Assembly (NCBI GenBank): GCA_902363395.1
Contig: CABIZZ010000001.1
Span: forward strand, 1,240,001-1,304,000
Direction: 5' to 3'
Source of the DNA: Streptococcaceae bacterium
Lineage (GTDB): Bacteria > Bacillota > Bacilli > Lactobacillales > Streptococcaceae
DNA length: 64,000 bases
Both the position numbers and the translations under genes were made by a program. Shown here piece after piece: positions 36,009 through 47,019 of this stretch (its first letter is position 1; each line of letters begins with the position of its first letter). The notes beneath the pieces were generated by a model. It ran no database searches. It saw only the letters and a program-made list of their open reading frames with translations, and was not told where the DNA came from.

Positions 36009-38294
36009 TTATTTCTTCTCAATCGGAGCGACACTGGCCAAGAGTTTCTTGAGCCCAACTTCTGGGAAGTTGATCTTGAGTTCTTGGGTGTTGCCACTAC
36101 CAGAGACTTCAAGCACAGTTCCTTCTCCCCACTTCTTGTGAATAGCAATGTCGCCAATAGACCAAGCGACGCTCTCTTTGGCACTAGAACGGTTGCTATT
36201 GCCAAAGGGGAGGCTTGAGGACGTGAGCGCACTTGGAGCTGCTTGTCTCTTGCGCTCTTGAAGGGCTTGTGACAGACTCATGCCTTTTCCAAAGGTAGTT
36301 CCGCCACCATTGCTATAAGAAGCCTTAAAGCTCGTGTTAGCTGGACGCGCTAATCCTTGGTAGCTTAACAAATCTGAGCTAATTTCATTGATAAAGCGCG
36401 TCGGACGGTTGTAGCTGGTCCGCCCAAAGAGCAAACGAGAATTGGCATTGGTCAAGAAGAGAACCTTCTCTGCCCGCGTTATCCCCACGTAAGCCAAACG
36501 ACGTTCTTCTTCCAACTCATCCGGATCCTCTGCCGCTCGACTAAGAGGAAAGACGTTTTCTTCCATCCCAATCAAGAAGACCACTGGGAATTCCAAACCT
36601 TTGGCTGCGTGAAGGGTCATCAAGGTGACTTCTGAGGTCTCTTGCTCTCCATTGTCTGTATCGGCAATCAAGGCTAAGTCGTTCAAGAAACGACTCAAGG
36701 TGTCCACACCTGATTCGTCTTCAACAGACTCGCCATTTTCATCAAAATTCTTGGTAACAGATAGGAACTCTTGGATATTCTCGATGCGGGCCTGACTTTC
36801 CAGATTTCCCTGATTGGTTAGGGCCGTCATATAGCCTGTCTTGTCAAGGACTTCTTCGACCAACTCTGTAATGGTCATCTGGTCCAATTTTTCTCTCAAA
36901 TCAAGAATGAGATTGGCAAAGTCCCAGATAGCCTGGGCTGCTTTTCCTTTAATGCCAGAGAGCATGATATTGGCTGAAGCATCCAGAAGTGAGGTCCCTT
37001 GCATTTGGGCAAAATCGCGAATCTTATCCACCGTACCTGGACCGATTCCCCTCTTGGGTTCATTGATGATGCGCTCAAAACTGATATTGTCACTGAGATT
37101 AGCAATCAAGTTTAAATAAGCAATAACATCCCGAATTTCCTTCCGGCTGTAGAACTTGGTGCCCCCCACCATGGTATAGGGAATGTTGGACTTGAGCAGC
37201 GCTTCTTCAATGGTCCGTGACTGGGCATTGGTCCGGTAGAGAACAGCAAAATCACGGTGCTTGTAACCCGCTTCGCGACTGAGCTCTTCAATGGTTTTGG
37301 CAACAAAGACCGCTTCATCCTGCTCATCATTGGCCCGGTAATAGACAATCTCTTCCCCGTCAGCATTTTGAGTCCAAAGATTTTTAGGTCGACGATTTTT
37401 ATTGTTTTTAATGACATCATTGGCTGCTTGCAGGATGGTTTTAGTGGAACGATAATTTTCCTCTAACAAAACGACCTTGGCATCAGGATAATCCTTCTCA
37501 AAGTCCAGGATATTCTGCATATCCGCTCCCCGCCAGCCATAAATAGACTGGTCCGCATCCCCAACGACACAGATATTTTTAAAGCGTGAAGCCAAGAGTT
37601 TGACCAACTGGTATTGGGCATGATTGGTATCTTGGTACTCATCCACATGGATGTATTGGAACTTCTGCTGGTAATAGGTCAAAACATCAGGATTTTGATC
37701 AAAAAGACGCAGGGTCAGCATAATCAAATCATCAAAGTCCACTGCTTCTGACTGCCGGAGTTCCTTTTGGTAAGCCTCATAGCACTTGGCGACGATCTGG
37801 GTATACATATCTCCAGCTTGGGCAGCATAGGCTACTTCATCAATCAGGTCATTTTTGGCATTGGAAATAGTCCCCAAGATGGTCCGTTCATTCCATTTCT
37901 TAGGATCCAAGTTCAAGGACTTCAAGATTCGCTTCATCAAGGTCCGTTGCTCACCTGGATCGACAATGGTGAAGTTGCGATTGTAGCCAATATGATCCGC
38001 ATCTCGACGGAGAATACGCACACACATGGAGTGGAAGGTGGCAATCAAGCAATCTTGGGTGGCTGGATTTAGCTGATAAGCCCGCTCCTTCATCTCCCGA
38101 GCGGCTTTATTGGTAAAGGTAATGGCTAAAATATTCCAAGGATTGACCATTTTTTCATCGATCAAGTAAGCGATTCGGTGGGTCAAGACACGTGTCTTAC
38201 CAGAACCAGCCCCCGCCATGATCAAGAGGGGACCTTCTGTCGTTTGGATCGCCTCTGCTTGGCGATCATTCATACTATTCAATAAAGGATTCAT
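36009..38294 (-). CDS. pcrA: ATP-dependent DNA helicase PcrA
   Basis: Superfamily 1A helicase of 761 residues used in repair and replication of Gram-positive bacteria. Walker A AGAGSGKT (about 27-34), motif [14 protein letters not shown], motif [18 protein letters not shown], motif IV region [30 protein letters not shown] and [12 protein letters not shown] (motif VI) are intact. The C-terminal RNA polymerase-interacting segment ends [15 protein letters not shown]. The start [10 protein letters not shown] at 38294 is chosen because GAGGAG lies 7 bases before it; an ATG six codons upstream is less well placed. Confidence 0.95.
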   Translation of the reverse strand: MNPLLNSMNDRQAEAIQTTEGPLLIMAGAGSGKTRVLTHRIAYLIDEKMVNPWNILAITFTNKAAREMKERAYQLNPATQDCLIATFHSMCVRILRRDADHIGYNRNFTIVDPGEQRTLMKRILKSLNLDPKKWNERTILGTISNAKNDLIDEVAYAAQAGDMYTQIVAKCYEAYQKELRQSEAVDFDDLIMLTLRLFDQNPDVLTYYQQKFQYIHVDEYQDTNHAQYQLVKLLASRFKNICVVGDADQSIYGWRGADMQNILDFEKDYPDAKVVLLEENYRSTKTILQAANDVIKNNKNRRPKNLWTQNADGEEIVYYRANDEQDEAVFVAKTIEELSREAGYKHRDFAVLYRTNAQSRTIEEALLKSNIPYTMVGGTKFYSRKEIRDVIAYLNLIANLSDNISFERIINEPKRGIGPGTVDKIRDFAQMQGTSLLDASANIMLSGIKGKAAQAIWDFANLILDLREKLDQMTITELVEEVLDKTGYMTALTNQGNLESQARIENIQEFLSVTKNFDENGESVEDESGVDTLSRFLNDLALIADTDNGEQETSEVTLMTLHAAKGLEFPVVFLIGMEENVFPLSRAAEDPDELEEERRLAYVGITRAEKVLFLTNANSRLLFGRTSYNRPTRFINEISSDLLSYQGLARPANTSFKASYSNGGGTTFGKGMSLSQALQERKRQAAPSALTSSSLPFGNSNRSSAKESVAWSIGDIAIHKKWGEGTVLEVSGSGNTQELKINFPEVGLKKLLASVAPIEKK

Positions 38295-38492
38295 CTCATA
38301 CTCCTCATTCATTCAATCGTTCTATTATACCACATTTTTGTCCTTTCTCCTTTTGAAAACAGTTGGCATCATTTGAATTTTGCACTCAAAAAAGCTATAA
38401 TAAAGCCTTAAGAAGAACGACTATTTCCTCATCAACAACGATCCAAGTTTGTCCCTTAGGAGGAAATCTACAGAAGTCTGGAGGAGGTCTAA

Positions 38493-39686
38493 GTGAATCA
38501 ATCACAAAGTAATTTAAAACTAGCCGAACGTGGAGCCCTGATCAGTATTGTCGCCTACCTGTTTCTTTCCGCTGCTAAATTAGCAACAGGCCATCTTCTT
38601 CACTCCTCCAGTTTGGTCGCGGATGGTTTTAATAACTTATCCGATATTATCAGTAACGTCGCCCTTCTCATTGGCATTCGCTTAGCCCGCCAGCCAGCTG
38701 ACCGCGACCACCGGTTCGGTCATTGGAAGATCGAGGATCTAGCTAGTCTGGTGACGTCCATCATCATGTTTTATGTGGGCTTTGATGTCCTACGAGATAC
38801 GGTTCAAAAAATCCTCAGCAGGGAAACAACTGTTATTGATCCTTTAGGAGCCATTGTTGGAGTTGGGTCAGCCCTTGTCATGTTTGCGGTCTATCTTCAT
38901 AACCGCACTTTAGCCAAGAAAGCCCAGTCCAAGGCCCTCAATGCAGCTGCTAAAGATAACCTGTCTGACGTGGTCACTTCTTTAGGAACCTCTGTTGCGA
39001 TTGGAGCTAGTGCTCTTAACTATCCGATTGTGGACCAATTAGTGGCCATCGTTATTACTTTCTTTATTCTAAAGACAGCCTACGATATTTTCATTGAATC
39101 CTCCTTCAGCCTCTCAGATGGATTTGATGAAAGCCTTCTTGATAAATACAAGGCTGCCATTCTAGAATTGCCCAAAGTCAGCCGGGTCAAATCCCAACGG
39201 GGACGGACATACGGTAGCAACATCTACCTGGATGTCGTCATCGAAATGAATCCTGACCTTTCTGTTTATGAGAGCCATGCCATTACCGAAGAGGTCGAGC
39301 GCCTTCTCAAGGAACAGTTTGGCGTCTTTGATATCGATGTCCATGTGGAGCCAAGTTCTATCCCTGAAGATGAGATTCTGGACAATGTCCTTCTCAAATT
39401 AAAGACCTATGAGGAACGCTTGCAAGCTCAGCAAGAGTACCAAACCCTTCTTGCAGACAACTTCACCCTCATTAATGAATTCGGCCAAGAAAGTCACAAA
39501 GAGGACCTGGTCCGTTTGCAGGAAGAGCATCAAATTCCCTTTAAGAATTTCGAGATCGAATCCATCAGCCAAAAGACCAAATTGATTCGCTATGAATTAC
39601 ACAACCAGGTTCACACCAGTCTCTGGCGTCGCCATGAACATTGGCAAAAGGTCTTTCACCAAATTACTAGTAAACAAGAAGAATAG
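38493..39686 (+). CDS. mntE: Cation diffusion facilitator, manganese efflux MntE type
   Basis: Membrane antiporter of 397 residues. Six helices with metal motifs DGFNNLSD (about 45-52) and the HxxxD/HxxED segment HRFGHWKIED (about 69-78), followed by a C-terminal cytoplasmic domain. Sequence and the HRFGHWKIED context resemble pneumococcal MntE, which exports Mn2+; other CDF metals are possible. It starts at GTG (38493) behind an ideal AGGAGGT. A C-terminal extension beyond residue 300 is also typical of streptococcal members. Confidence 0.88.
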   Translation: MNQSQSNLKLAERGALISIVAYLFLSAAKLATGHLLHSSSLVADGFNNLSDIISNVALLIGIRLARQPADRDHRFGHWKIEDLASLVTSIIMFYVGFDVLRDTVQKILSRETTVIDPLGAIVGVGSALVMFAVYLHNRTLAKKAQSKALNAAAKDNLSDVVTSLGTSVAIGASALNYPIVDQLVAIVITFFILKTAYDIFIESSFSLSDGFDESLLDKYKAAILELPKVSRVKSQRGRTYGSNIYLDVVIEMNPDLSVYESHAITEEVERLLKEQFGVFDIDVHVEPSSIPEDEILDNVLLKLKTYEERLQAQQEYQTLLADNFTLINEFGQESHKEDLVRLQEEHQIPFKNFEIESISQKTKLIRYELHNQVHTSLWRRHEHWQKVFHQITSKQEE

Positions 39687-39714
39687 ATCCCTCTCCCTCA
39701 ATTTGACCAGAACA

Positions 39715-39753
39715 AAAAGCTACTGCAATTCCTTTCTGCAGTAGCTTTTTTGT
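39715..39753. terminator. Terminator between mntE and the signal-peptidase-like gene
   Basis: AAAAAGCTACTGCA and TGCAGTAGCTTTTTT pair around a short pyrimidine loop. Confidence 0.9.
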
Positions 39754-39775
39754 AAGAAAAAATAGCCCTTCCGGA

Positions 39776-40333
39776 CTATTCTTCTTCTTTAATAAAACCA
39801 AATTTATTTAGAGGGTACAATCTGAAATCGACAACACCCTCAATCTGATCTGATTGAATATAACCAAATTCACGACTGTCTTTGGTATTGTTGCGATCAT
39901 CATTTAGGACTAAGTAACTATGACTTGGTACTTTTCCAGCCTTGGTTCCCTTGAGTTCTCTAGAGAAAAAATCATTTGTAAAATAATCGCCACTTGGGGC
40001 AGCCAAATGTTTGGTCTTCATCTTGTCCAAATACGGTTCTGCTGTAGCTACACCATTCAGATAAAAGACATCATCCACATAGCTTACCTCATCGCTCTCT
40101 ATCGCAATGACACGTCCAAGATATTGTTTCTCTTTTACATGATAGAGGACTAAGTCCGTTCGATCAATTTTCCCCTTTTTAGTCGCTAATACTAAATCAT
40201 CTTTCTTAACGGAGGCATTGGCCATTTGATCAGATACCCACAATGGTTGAAAAACAAATAGGCGCAAAGTAATAAGTACCAAGCCCAATATTCCAATGAT
40301 GATCATATTCCGAATCAAATCCCTTTTCGACAT
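39776..40333 (-). CDS. Signal peptidase I-like protein lacking catalytic Ser and Lys
   Basis: A 185-residue protein with an N-terminal membrane helix (about 10-29) and the type I signal peptidase fold. Aligned by hand with LepB, box B GxSMxPT reads SDQMANA (catalytic Ser becomes Gln) and box D xKRVIGxxGD reads LGRVIAIESD (catalytic Lys becomes Gly). Box E is largely kept as NDDRNNTKDSREFG. It should therefore not cleave preproteins. S. pyogenes SipA is a known streptococcal precedent: non-catalytic and needed for pilus assembly; here no pilus genes are adjacent. It follows pyk on the same strand, as in other streptococci. Confidence 0.85.
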   Translation of the reverse strand: MSKRDLIRNMIIIGILGLVLITLRLFVFQPLWVSDQMANASVKKDDLVLATKKGKIDRTDLVLYHVKEKQYLGRVIAIESDEVSYVDDVFYLNGVATAEPYLDKMKTKHLAAPSGDYFTNDFFSRELKGTKAGKVPSHSYLVLNDDRNNTKDSREFGYIQSDQIEGVVDFRLYPLNKFGFIKEEE

Positions 40334-40482
40334 TCCTATCCCCCCCTTTCAGCTCATTTCATTATACCATTTTATTAGACAATAAAAAAGGCCCACATTC
40401 CCAAATTGTCAGAAACTTGCACTAAAAAAACCTTGCCTCCAAGCTTTTACGCTTAGAGAACAAGGTTTGTTCATTGGTTAGA

Positions 40483-41988
40483 TTAACGTACTGTACGGAT
40501 ACGCATTGTGTTTGTACGAACAGCTTCGCCAAGTGGCACACCTGCAACGATAACGATATCGTCACCAGATTGTACAAGACCTGCTTCTACTGCTTTACGT
40601 TCTGCGATTTCGAACATATCGTCAGTTGATGATGGAGCATCTGTCAACATTGGGATAACACCCCAGTTCAACATCAATCCACGTTCAGTCAATTCGTCAA
40701 ATGTCAATGCCAAGATATCAGCATTTGGACGATATTTAGAGATCAAACGTGCTGTGTGACCAGTCTTAGTCAAAGTTACAACCAATTTGATGTCCATTGA
40801 GTTTGTAGCATCTTTAACTGCTGAAGCCATAACTTCTGTCTTAGAGTTACGTTCGAATGAATCTGAGTTCAAACGTCCGTATTCATTAAGAAGAGTTTGA
40901 GCGTTCTTATCAATTGTAGCCATTGTTGTAACTGACTCAAGTGGGTATTTACCATTCGCAGACTCACCTGAAAGCATAGTTGCGTCAGTTCCGTCGATAA
41001 CAGCGTTAAATACGTCTGATACTTCTGAACGAGTTGCACGTGGTTTTTCAGTCATTGTTTCAAGCATGTTTGTTGCAGTGATAACAACTTTACCAGCAGC
41101 GTTTACTTTAGTGATGATCATTTTTTGGTAAACTGGAACCATTTCGAATGGTACTTCGATACCCATGTCACCACGAGCGATCATGATACCGTCAGCAGCT
41201 TCAATGATTTCGTCCAAGTTATCGATACCTTGTTGGTTTTCGATTTTAGCGAACAATTGAACGTGACCGTTACCAGTTTCTTCACAGATAGCACGAACTT
41301 CGTTTACGTCTTTTGCAGTACGTACGAATGAGATCGCGATGAAGTTAATACCTTGTTCCAAACCGAAACGAATATCGTCATTATCACGTTCAGCAAGAGC
41401 TGGGAAAGGAATTTTAGTATTAGGGATGTTCACACCTTTTTGTTTAGCAATAACACCGTCGTTTTCAACTTCAACGACAAATTCACGAGTTGCATCATCT
41501 TTTTCTACAACGCGAAGACCCAATTTACCATCGTCAACCAATACTTGACGACCAACTTCAACGTCATCATAGATGTCAAGAGCACCAGCAACGTTCAAAG
41601 CAATCACTTCACGAGTTGATTTGATACCTTGTTTAGTAGCAACACGGATTTTTTCACCAGTTTTGTATGAATACTCTTTAGCTTCACCTTCGAACAATTC
41701 AGTACGGATTTCTGGTCCTTTAGTATCAAGAAGGAAACCAACTTTTTTACCTGCAAGTTTTTCTGCAAGTTTAACAGTTGCCATACGTTCACCTTGTTCT
41801 TGGTGGTCACCGTGTGAGAAGTTGAAACGGAAAGTGTTAGCTCCTGCTTCAATCAATTTAGCAATGTTTTTAGCTGAAGCTTCAACGTCAAGTTTTTCAC
41901 CCCAGTATCCATCTTCACCGAATTTTTTACCACCACGGATTTCTACCGCAGGACCTAAGGTTGCAACGATTTTAACACGTTTGTTCAT
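40483..41988 (-). CDS. pyk: Pyruvate kinase
   Basis: Final glycolytic enzyme: phosphoenolpyruvate + ADP to pyruvate + ATP. The 501-residue product has the catalytic TIM barrel with RFNFSHG, LDTKGPEIRT and the signature IFAKIEN-type LFAKIENQQGIDN with catalytic Lys, then IMIARGDMGIE and MLETM; the C-terminal allosteric domain ends EAVRTNTMRI. Length is that of streptococcal enzymes activated by sugar phosphates. Follows pfkA by 60 bases, the usual lactic-acid-bacterial glycolytic operon, and shows the strong codon bias of highly expressed genes. Confidence 0.97.
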   Translation of the reverse strand: MNKRVKIVATLGPAVEIRGGKKFGEDGYWGEKLDVEASAKNIAKLIEAGANTFRFNFSHGDHQEQGERMATVKLAEKLAGKKVGFLLDTKGPEIRTELFEGEAKEYSYKTGEKIRVATKQGIKSTREVIALNVAGALDIYDDVEVGRQVLVDDGKLGLRVVEKDDATREFVVEVENDGVIAKQKGVNIPNTKIPFPALAERDNDDIRFGLEQGINFIAISFVRTAKDVNEVRAICEETGNGHVQLFAKIENQQGIDNLDEIIEAADGIMIARGDMGIEVPFEMVPVYQKMIITKVNAAGKVVITATNMLETMTEKPRATRSEVSDVFNAVIDGTDATMLSGESANGKYPLESVTTMATIDKNAQTLLNEYGRLNSDSFERNSKTEVMASAVKDATNSMDIKLVVTLTKTGHTARLISKYRPNADILALTFDELTERGLMLNWGVIPMLTDAPSSTDDMFEIAERKAVEAGLVQSGDDIVIVAGVPLGEAVRTNTMRIRTVR

Positions 41989-42048
41989 GATTTCTATGAC
42001 TCCTTTTAAAATACACTGTCTTTTTAGACAAATTTTAACAAATAAATA

Positions 42049-43119
<1,071 letters not shown>

Positions 43120-43146
43120 TCAAATTTCTCCTATTTTCCGTAGATT

Positions 43147-46100
43147 TTATCGATAAATCGTTTTCATAGCAATACTTGCCAGCTCATTTTCTAACTTCTC
43201 GTTTTTCTGGACGGAAACTCCTTTTAATTGAATGGTCTTTTTCTCCTCTTCATAGCGAATAACGACAGGATAGGGACCCGGATAGGCCTTTAAGATATCT
43301 AAAACTGCCCGGTCCTCTTGGTGATCAAACAATTGAATCCAAAAACGCTGATTGGTGGCTTCTTCTGCTTCCATCAAAATCATTTGGAGACGACCATCTC
43401 TAGATTGCACTTTTCCTTTGAGATAGTAATAGCCCTTCTCTCTTATTTTCACACTATACTGGCGATAAGTATCTGGGAAAAGAGTGACATCCATCTTCTT
43501 TTGGAGATCGGAAACTTGTAAAAAGGCCATATTTTCCCCATTTTTGGTTCGGATGGTCCGGATCGATTGGACTTCAACTAGAATAGTGGCCTGTTCTCCT
43601 TCACTTAAAGAAGCGATTGGTCGAGTCGGTTGGCTACTTGCAGCTACAATTTCCACCAGAGGATGAGGGCTAAGACCGACCCCAATGACCCTCTGCTCCA
43701 TTTCATACTTCTCCGCCTTGCTATAATCCTCAGCATCCATCCAGGAATAATTAGCTTGACCAAATAAGCTACCCAATTCATCCGCAAAGACAAATAAATT
43801 GGGAAGGTTCTGAAGGACTTTTCTGCGATTCTTTTCAAAGCAGTCAAACAAGCCCAATTCTACCAGTGGCGTTAAGAGAGGAAGTTTGTGATACTGGCTA
43901 GGCAAGCGCAAGATAAAATTTTCAATGCTCTCAAAGGGACGTTGCTCAATAATCCAATAGGCTAGATCTTTTGGAAGACCTTTGATATTTTTCATTCCTA
44001 GATAAATCTTCTGATCTTGGAACTTATCCTTATAAGGAATGGTATTAATGGTCAAAGGAGCTACTTTAAAGTCAAATTGGAGCGCATCGGTCAAGTAATC
44101 ACTGCTAGAGTAGTTGAGCATAATGTCAAAGAAGACATCTGGATAATGGACTTTAAAGTAAGCCAATTGGAAGGCCAAGGCTGAGTAAGCATAGGCATGG
44201 GAACGGTTGAAGCCATAGCCAGCAAATTTTTCCATAATAGCAAAGACTTGCTTGGCTTTTTCTGCACTGTGCCCAAGAGCGACAGCCCCCTTGATAAAGT
44301 CATCTTCCATCCGATGCATTTCTGCCACGTTCTTTTTCCCCATAGCCCGTCTGAGGATATCGGCTTTTCCTAGACTAAAGCCAGCAAAGGTCTGGGCCAC
44401 CTGCATGACTTGCTCCTGATAGAGCATGATGCCATAAGTTGGTGCTAGAATGCCTTCCAAACTAGGATCGATCATATCAACCTTCTCTTTGCCATGCTTG
44501 CGTTTGACGAAATTATCAATATAGTCACTAGCCCCAGGCCGGTTCAAAGATGTGGTCGCAACAATTTCTTCAAAACAGTTGGGTTGAACCCGTCTTAATA
44601 AACGGATAGCTCCTGCTTGCTCAAACTGGAAGATTCCCTTGGTATTTCCTGCAGCAAACAAAGCAATCGTTTCCGGATCTTCTAGGGGAATATCCTCAAT
44701 CTTAATATCCTTTTGATATTTTTCCTTTACGGCTTCCTGCATCCGTTGAGCAAAGGTCAAATTTCGGAGTCCTAAGAAGTCCATCTTGAGCAGACCATTT
44801 GCCTCAACACCATGGGCATCATATTGGGTCAAATTCATCTCCTCACCCATCTTGATCGGGATTTGATTGGTGAGGTCTTCTCCACTCATGACGACGCCTG
44901 CCGCATGAATCGAGGTCTGGCGTGGTTGCCCTTCAATCCTCTTCGCAATTTCAAAGCCCTTCCGGTATTCTGGACGACTTTGGATGGCTTGGCGAAAAGC
45001 TAAATTCTTTTCATAAGCGGAAGCCAAGGTATCCCGTAAGCCAATCCGCTTAGTGAGGTTGGTTAACTCATACTCTGGGGTTCCAAATCTCTTAAAAACA
45101 TCTCGAATGGCTTGTTTGGCTCCAAAAGTTGAGAAGGTCACAATTTGGGCCACATGAGGACTGCGGTAGCGATTTTTAACATACTGGATAAATTTGGGAC
45201 GATAGACATCTGGAATATCAATATCAATATCAGGCATGGTATAGCGCTCTAAGTTCAGAAAACGCTCAAAGAGGAGATTGTTCTTGACCGGATCAATCCC
45301 TGTGATATCTAAGGCGTAGGCTACTAGACTACCAACTGCTGAGCCACGGCCCATCCCCATATAGTAACCTTGGCTTCGACCAAACCGTAATAAATCCCAG
45401 ACAATCAAAAAGTAGTCATCAAAGCCCATCTGATGGATGACAGCTAATTCATGACGCAAACGCTCTTGGTAAACCGTCTGGTCCAGCCCCTTGCTTCTCA
45501 AGCCCTCCTCAGCCAACTCACGTAATTCCTCGACTGCAGGTTTCTCTGGATTAAAGCGGGGAAGCTTCAATTGCGTATCAATCTCATAATGAACAGTCGC
45601 AAGGGTCTTCTCTAGATAAGAAATACTATCTGGATAATTATGAGCAAAGGCCCGCTCCAACTCTTCTGGTGGCAGTAACATCATAGAAGTGTCAACAGCT
45701 CCTACTTCCTTCAGACTGCAATTATTACGAATGGCGTGGAGCATCTGAAGACTCTCCAAATCACTCATTGAAAAATAGCGGACTGTATGGAGGGGGAAAA
45801 CAGGACGAGAAAACTGTTTCGCTGGAGTATCCGGAAAGACACCAATCGCAAAGTCTTGGCCCAAGTCTAAATACTCAATCCCTTCAAAATAGGGAACGAT
45901 AATGGCTAGATCATCCAACAAGTGTTGAAAGGCCGACCAGTCAGTTGTCCCCATCATTTTCATGCTGGAAATCTTGATTAAATGTTTATAACCTACGGTA
46001 CCTAATGCAAGCAAACGGATAGACAAGGGCCCCGCTGGTAACTCGACTTCCAAATCAAGACCTAGGACAGCCCCAATACCAGCTTTTTGGCACTCTTCTA

Positions 46101-46248
46101 AAAACTCGTAGGCCCCATATAAATTATCTATATCCATGAGACCGATTTGTTGGTAACCCATTTCTTTGGCACGCTGAATATAGTCTCGAATAGAGACTAA
46201 ACTGTCCATAAAGGTATAAACCGATTTTGTGTCCAGTTGTGTAATCAC
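43147..46248 (-). CDS. dnaE: DNA polymerase III alpha subunit DnaE
   Basis: Replicative polymerase of 1033 residues, the shorter error-prone/lagging-strand DnaE of Firmicutes that works alongside PolC. An N-terminal PHP domain (about 1-200), the palm with catalytic Asp residues in MPDIDIDIPD (about 331-340), FNRSHAYAYSALA, and a C-terminal OB-fold region are recognisable. There is no 3'-5' exonuclease domain. It lies 84 bases upstream of pfkA on the same strand. Confidence 0.96.
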   Translation of the reverse strand: MITQLDTKSVYTFMDSLVSIRDYIQRAKEMGYQQIGLMDIDNLYGAYEFLEECQKAGIGAVLGLDLEVELPAGPLSIRLLALGTVGYKHLIKISSMKMMGTTDWSAFQHLLDDLAIIVPYFEGIEYLDLGQDFAIGVFPDTPAKQFSRPVFPLHTVRYFSMSDLESLQMLHAIRNNCSLKEVGAVDTSMMLLPPEELERAFAHNYPDSISYLEKTLATVHYEIDTQLKLPRFNPEKPAVEELRELAEEGLRSKGLDQTVYQERLRHELAVIHQMGFDDYFLIVWDLLRFGRSQGYYMGMGRGSAVGSLVAYALDITGIDPVKNNLLFERFLNLERYTMPDIDIDIPDVYRPKFIQYVKNRYRSPHVAQIVTFSTFGAKQAIRDVFKRFGTPEYELTNLTKRIGLRDTLASAYEKNLAFRQAIQSRPEYRKGFEIAKRIEGQPRQTSIHAAGVVMSGEDLTNQIPIKMGEEMNLTQYDAHGVEANGLLKMDFLGLRNLTFAQRMQEAVKEKYQKDIKIEDIPLEDPETIALFAAGNTKGIFQFEQAGAIRLLRRVQPNCFEEIVATTSLNRPGASDYIDNFVKRKHGKEKVDMIDPSLEGILAPTYGIMLYQEQVMQVAQTFAGFSLGKADILRRAMGKKNVAEMHRMEDDFIKGAVALGHSAEKAKQVFAIMEKFAGYGFNRSHAYAYSALAFQLAYFKVHYPDVFFDIMLNYSSSDYLTDALQFDFKVAPLTINTIPYKDKFQDQKIYLGMKNIKGLPKDLAYWIIEQRPFESIENFILRLPSQYHKLPLLTPLVELGLFDCFEKNRRKVLQNLPNLFVFADELGSLFGQANYSWMDAEDYSKAEKYEMEQRVIGVGLSPHPLVEIVAASSQPTRPIASLSEGEQATILVEVQSIRTIRTKNGENMAFLQVSDLQKKMDVTLFPDTYRQYSVKIREKGYYYLKGKVQSRDGRLQMILMEAEEATNQRFWIQLFDHQEDRAVLDILKAYPGPYPVVIRYEEEKKTIQLKGVSVQKNEKLENELASIAMKTIYR

Positions 46249-46336
46249 CTTGCACTCCTTTTCGTCCGTTCTTACCTTCTATTATACAGGAAATCCGACA
46301 AAGAAGACACTCTTACCCCTTGCCAATCCTGCCTAA

Positions 46337-46362
46337 CAAAAAAACAGATCAACTAATCTGCT
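46337..46362 (-). terminator. Terminator after tRNA-Ser
   Basis: On the minus strand CAGAT-TAGTTG-ATCTG is followed by seven Ts, just after the tRNA 3' end. Confidence 0.8.
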
Positions 46363-46376
46363 TTCCTTTCTCTTAC

Positions 46377-46463
46377 GGAAGACATGGGATTCGAACCCAC
46401 GCACGCTGTTACACGCCTACCGCGTTTCCAACACGGCCTCTTAAGCCTCTTGAGTAATCTTCC
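46377..46463 (-). tRNA. tRNA-Ser (GGA)
   Basis: An 87-base class II tRNA. Acceptor arms GGAAGAT and ATGTCTTCC pair, the T arm contains GGTTCGAATCC, a long variable arm is present as expected for Ser, and the anticodon loop TTGGAAA gives anticodon GGA (46427-46429). The CCA end is not encoded. Confidence 0.97.
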
Positions 46464-46558
46464 AAACTAGTATCCATTATACGGAAAAGCGCTCCTCCTG
46501 TCAACAAAAAATTTAGGAATCCCTCACAAGATATCATTGCTTGATAGAATTTAAGGAA

Positions 46559-46586
46559 ACAAAAAACGACAAGGATTTGTCGTTTG
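46559..46586 (-). terminator. Terminator of tmRNA
   Basis: On the minus strand AAACGACAA and TTGTCGTTT pair around a short loop and a T run follows, 13 bases after the tmRNA 3' end. Confidence 0.85.
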
Positions 46587-46598
46587 CATATATAAAAA

Positions 46599-46943
46599 TG
46601 GAGCCGGTGGGAGTCGAACCCACGTCCAAACATCTGCCAACATATTTGTCTACAACCATAGGTTATGTATTGCTTTAACAGCTCCTCGACACATAACTCA
46701 AGCCAAGAAACTGCGAGTCTATCAATCTCTTATCAAACTGCTAGACAAAGTTTGATCGTATCTCGCTAAAATTAAGACCTGTCATCAGACGCGAGCAATC
46801 CGAATCGGGTCACGCCTGCTGGTTTTTAGGCAGCTAGAGCGTAAGAAGTGTTATTTTTTGCAGTTATATTTAACTGAGCGTTTACGTCGCCACACGAGTC
46901 GCAAAATATGCCTCATAATGCCTGTCGAATCCGTAACGACCCC
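46599..46943 (-). ncRNA. ssrA: Transfer-messenger RNA (tmRNA)
   Basis: Rescues stalled ribosomes. The 5' end GGGGTCGTTACGGATTCGAC and the 3' end GGGTTCGACTCCCACC...CCA are universal tmRNA sequences; the CCA is encoded. The tag reading frame at 46826-46861 gives AKNNTSYALAA and a stop, the streptococcal degradation tag. Length is about 345 bases. Confidence 0.97.
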
Positions 46944-46958
46944 AAAATGATATACTCA

Positions 46959-46987
46959 AGTGTATCATTTTTTGGATAAAATGGCAA
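46959..46987 (-). promoter_or_regulatory. Promoter of tmRNA
   Basis: On the minus strand TTGCCA (46982-46987) and TACACT (46959-46964) are 17 bases apart, with the mature 5' end 16 bases downstream. A 9-bp inverted repeat AAAATGATA/TATCATTTT (46944-46971) overlaps the -10. Confidence 0.6.
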
Positions 46988-46989
46988 AA

Positions 46990-47013
46990 GAAAAAGAGGA
47001 ATTCCTTCCTCTT
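46990..47013 (-). terminator. Terminator after the ABC permease gene
   Basis: On the minus strand AAAGAGGAA and TTCCTCTTT pair around GGAA, followed by TTCTTTT. Confidence 0.8.
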
Positions 47014-47019
47014 TCATTC

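Noticed and set aside
46377..46943. Integrated element using tRNA-Ser or tmRNA as attachment site
   Set aside because: No integrase and no repeated copy of either RNA 3' end was seen on either side.
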